NCBI GenBank assembly: GCA_015490105.1
Contig: WFYK01000047.1
Span: 1-6,401, forward strand
Direction: 5' to 3'
Length of the DNA: 6,401 nucleotides
Source: Aquificaceae bacterium
GTDB lineage: Bacteria; Aquificota; Aquificia; Aquificales; Aquificaceae
In this document: one piece after another, positions 5,796 through 6,401 of the stretch
Layout: the number at the start of each line of letters is the position of its first letter
Position numbering within the stretch: position 1 is the stretch's first letter
Notes under the pieces: model-generated
Databases searched by the model: none
The model's input: only the letters and a program-made list of their open reading frames with translations
What the model was told of the DNA's origin: nothing
Position numbers and translations under genes: made by a program

Positions 5796-6376
5796 ATCTC
5801 TCCTGTGGGCAAAAGTAGACGAGCTAAGAATGTTTCTTCCCCCTTATGGGTTTCAAGTCTTCCACCAAGAGCTTTTATGAGATCTTCTGTTATCCTCATA
5901 CCTACCTTGAAGCTCTTTGAACTGTTGTGTAATTTCTCTTCCACTTTATTCTCGATCTCTACACTGACGAACTCTTCGTTTTTTGAACACCTAACACGAA
6001 CCGTGCTTCCCTGAGGGGAAAATTTAACCGCGTTATGAAGCAGGTTGTATAGAATCCTTTCGAGAAGGAACTGATCGGTTTTCACTTCTATACCGTTGCA
6101 TTCGGAGGTGTCCACATTTACTCCCTTGGTGTCTATAAATAGGCTCAGATCTGCGATAGCGTTTTCCACAACAAGCTTAAGAGAGACATCCTTGACCCTT
6201 TCCTCACTCAGCTTACTACCGAATTCAAGATCAAGCAGTTGTTTTGCCAAGTAGTCAAGGTTTGAAATGTTGAGTATGAACTCCTTTTCAAAAGCGGAAG
6301 GGTTTACCTCCACGAAGTTTTTTATGGAGGAGATCTTGTTTGCAAGCTCGTGGATAATAGCTTTTCTGAGGTCCAT
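5792..6376 (-). CDS. Small soluble histidine-kinase-like protein with degenerate ATPase domain
   Basis: This 194-residue protein has no membrane segment and no sensor domain. It begins almost at the phospho-acceptor helix: HELANKISSI at residues 9-18, His9 being the likely phosphorylation site, although the usual Pro of HELRxPL is Lys. A helical hairpin of about 50 residues follows, then a HATPase-like domain with a clear N-box, LLERILYNLLHNAVKFSP (Asn111, Asn115, Lys118). The G1 box (DxGxG) is not recognisable: the matching strand reads VSVEIENK. The F-box and ATP lid are reduced to about 15 residues, and the G2 region (KVGMRI, then IKALGG) is only partly kept. An in-frame TAG lies two codons upstream, so the start is fixed at the ATG. 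Catalytic output is doubtful; a phosphotransferase of the ChpT/Spo0B sort or a regulatory pseudokinase fits better. Partner response regulators are not in the window. Confidence 0.82.
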   Translation of the reverse strand: MDLRKAIIHELANKISSIKNFVEVNPSAFEKEFILNISNLDYLAKQLLDLEFGSKLSEERVKDVSLKLVVENAIADLSLFIDTKGVNVDTSECNGIEVKTDQFLLERILYNLLHNAVKFSPQGSTVRVRCSKNEEFVSVEIENKVEEKLHNSSKSFKVGMRITEDLIKALGGRLETHKGEETFLARLLLPTGEI

Positions 6377-6382
6377 TCTCTA

Positions 6383-6388
6383 ATAATA
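6383..6388 (-). promoter_or_regulatory. Candidate -10 box of the kinase-like gene
   Basis: The minus strand reads TATTAT (five of six match to TATAAT), ending six bases before the ATG at 6376, so a transcript would begin at or within a few bases of the start codon and be leaderless. The -35 region would lie beyond the window edge and cannot be judged. Confidence 0.3.
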
Positions 6389-6401
6389 CACGGCCATTAA
6401 A

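Noticed and set aside
6377..6401. The kinase-like gene being the broken 3' part of a longer sensor kinase
   Set aside because: An in-frame TAG precedes the ATG and a -10-like box sits at the start, and no kinase-like coding is visible in the few upstream bases; a longer broken gene cannot be fully excluded because the window ends here.
1..6401. CRISPR array, tRNA/rRNA, insertion sequence, phage or defence genes
   Set aside because: No spaced repeats, cloverleaf sequences, transposase or integrase motifs were seen; gaps between genes are all about 50 bases or less.

Overview
The window looks like a piece of a compact, thermophilic, respiratory bacterial chromosome, most likely from the Aquificota (Aquifex / Hydrogenobacter / Thermocrinis group). 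This is inferred from tightly packed or overlapping genes, heavy use of AGG/AGA and ATA codons, Lys/Glu-rich proteins, abundant c-type cytochromes, and a purine nucleoside phosphorylase with a C-terminal CxC motif of the kind known from hyperthermophile relatives. Species cannot be fixed from the sequence alone. No tRNA, rRNA, CRISPR array, insertion sequence or integrase was seen, and no gap between genes exceeds about 50 bases.

Layout. A MotB/OmpA-type peptidoglycan-binding domain (2-394, +; the gene's front lies outside the window) runs into, and overlaps by 11 bases, the end of a leftward block of five genes (4914 down to 384). In transcription order the block is: a membrane-anchored CX5R (dual-specificity type) phosphatase; a GH18-like TIM-barrel lipoprotein joined to it by an ATGA overlap; the FAD protoporphyrinogen oxidase HemG; a secreted triheme cytochrome c; and a pentaheme cytochrome c lipoprotein joined to the triheme gene by a GTGA overlap. 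The phosphatase gene is divergent from an MTAP-family purine nucleoside phosphorylase (4962-5795, +). That gene converges with, and overlaps by 4 bases, a small soluble histidine-kinase-like protein (6376-5792, -).

How the genes may work together. HemG makes protoporphyrin IX, the precursor of heme, and sits directly upstream of two cytochrome genes that together carry eight CxxCH heme sites, so heme supply and heme-protein production may be linked. The two cytochromes look like a periplasmic electron-transfer pair: one soluble with two helical modules, one lipid-anchored with a cytochrome-c554-like heme core and a C-terminal beta-type domain. The phosphatase/TIM-barrel lipoprotein pair is translationally coupled and both proteins carry N-terminal export or anchor signals; their joint function is unknown. 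The phosphorylase belongs to the MTA phosphorylase family but has Asn and Ala where the adenine-specific Asp residues should be, which points to 6-oxopurine substrates. The kinase-like protein keeps the phospho-acceptor His and the N-box but has lost the recognisable G1 box and ATP lid, so it may be a phosphotransfer or scaffold protein rather than an active kinase.
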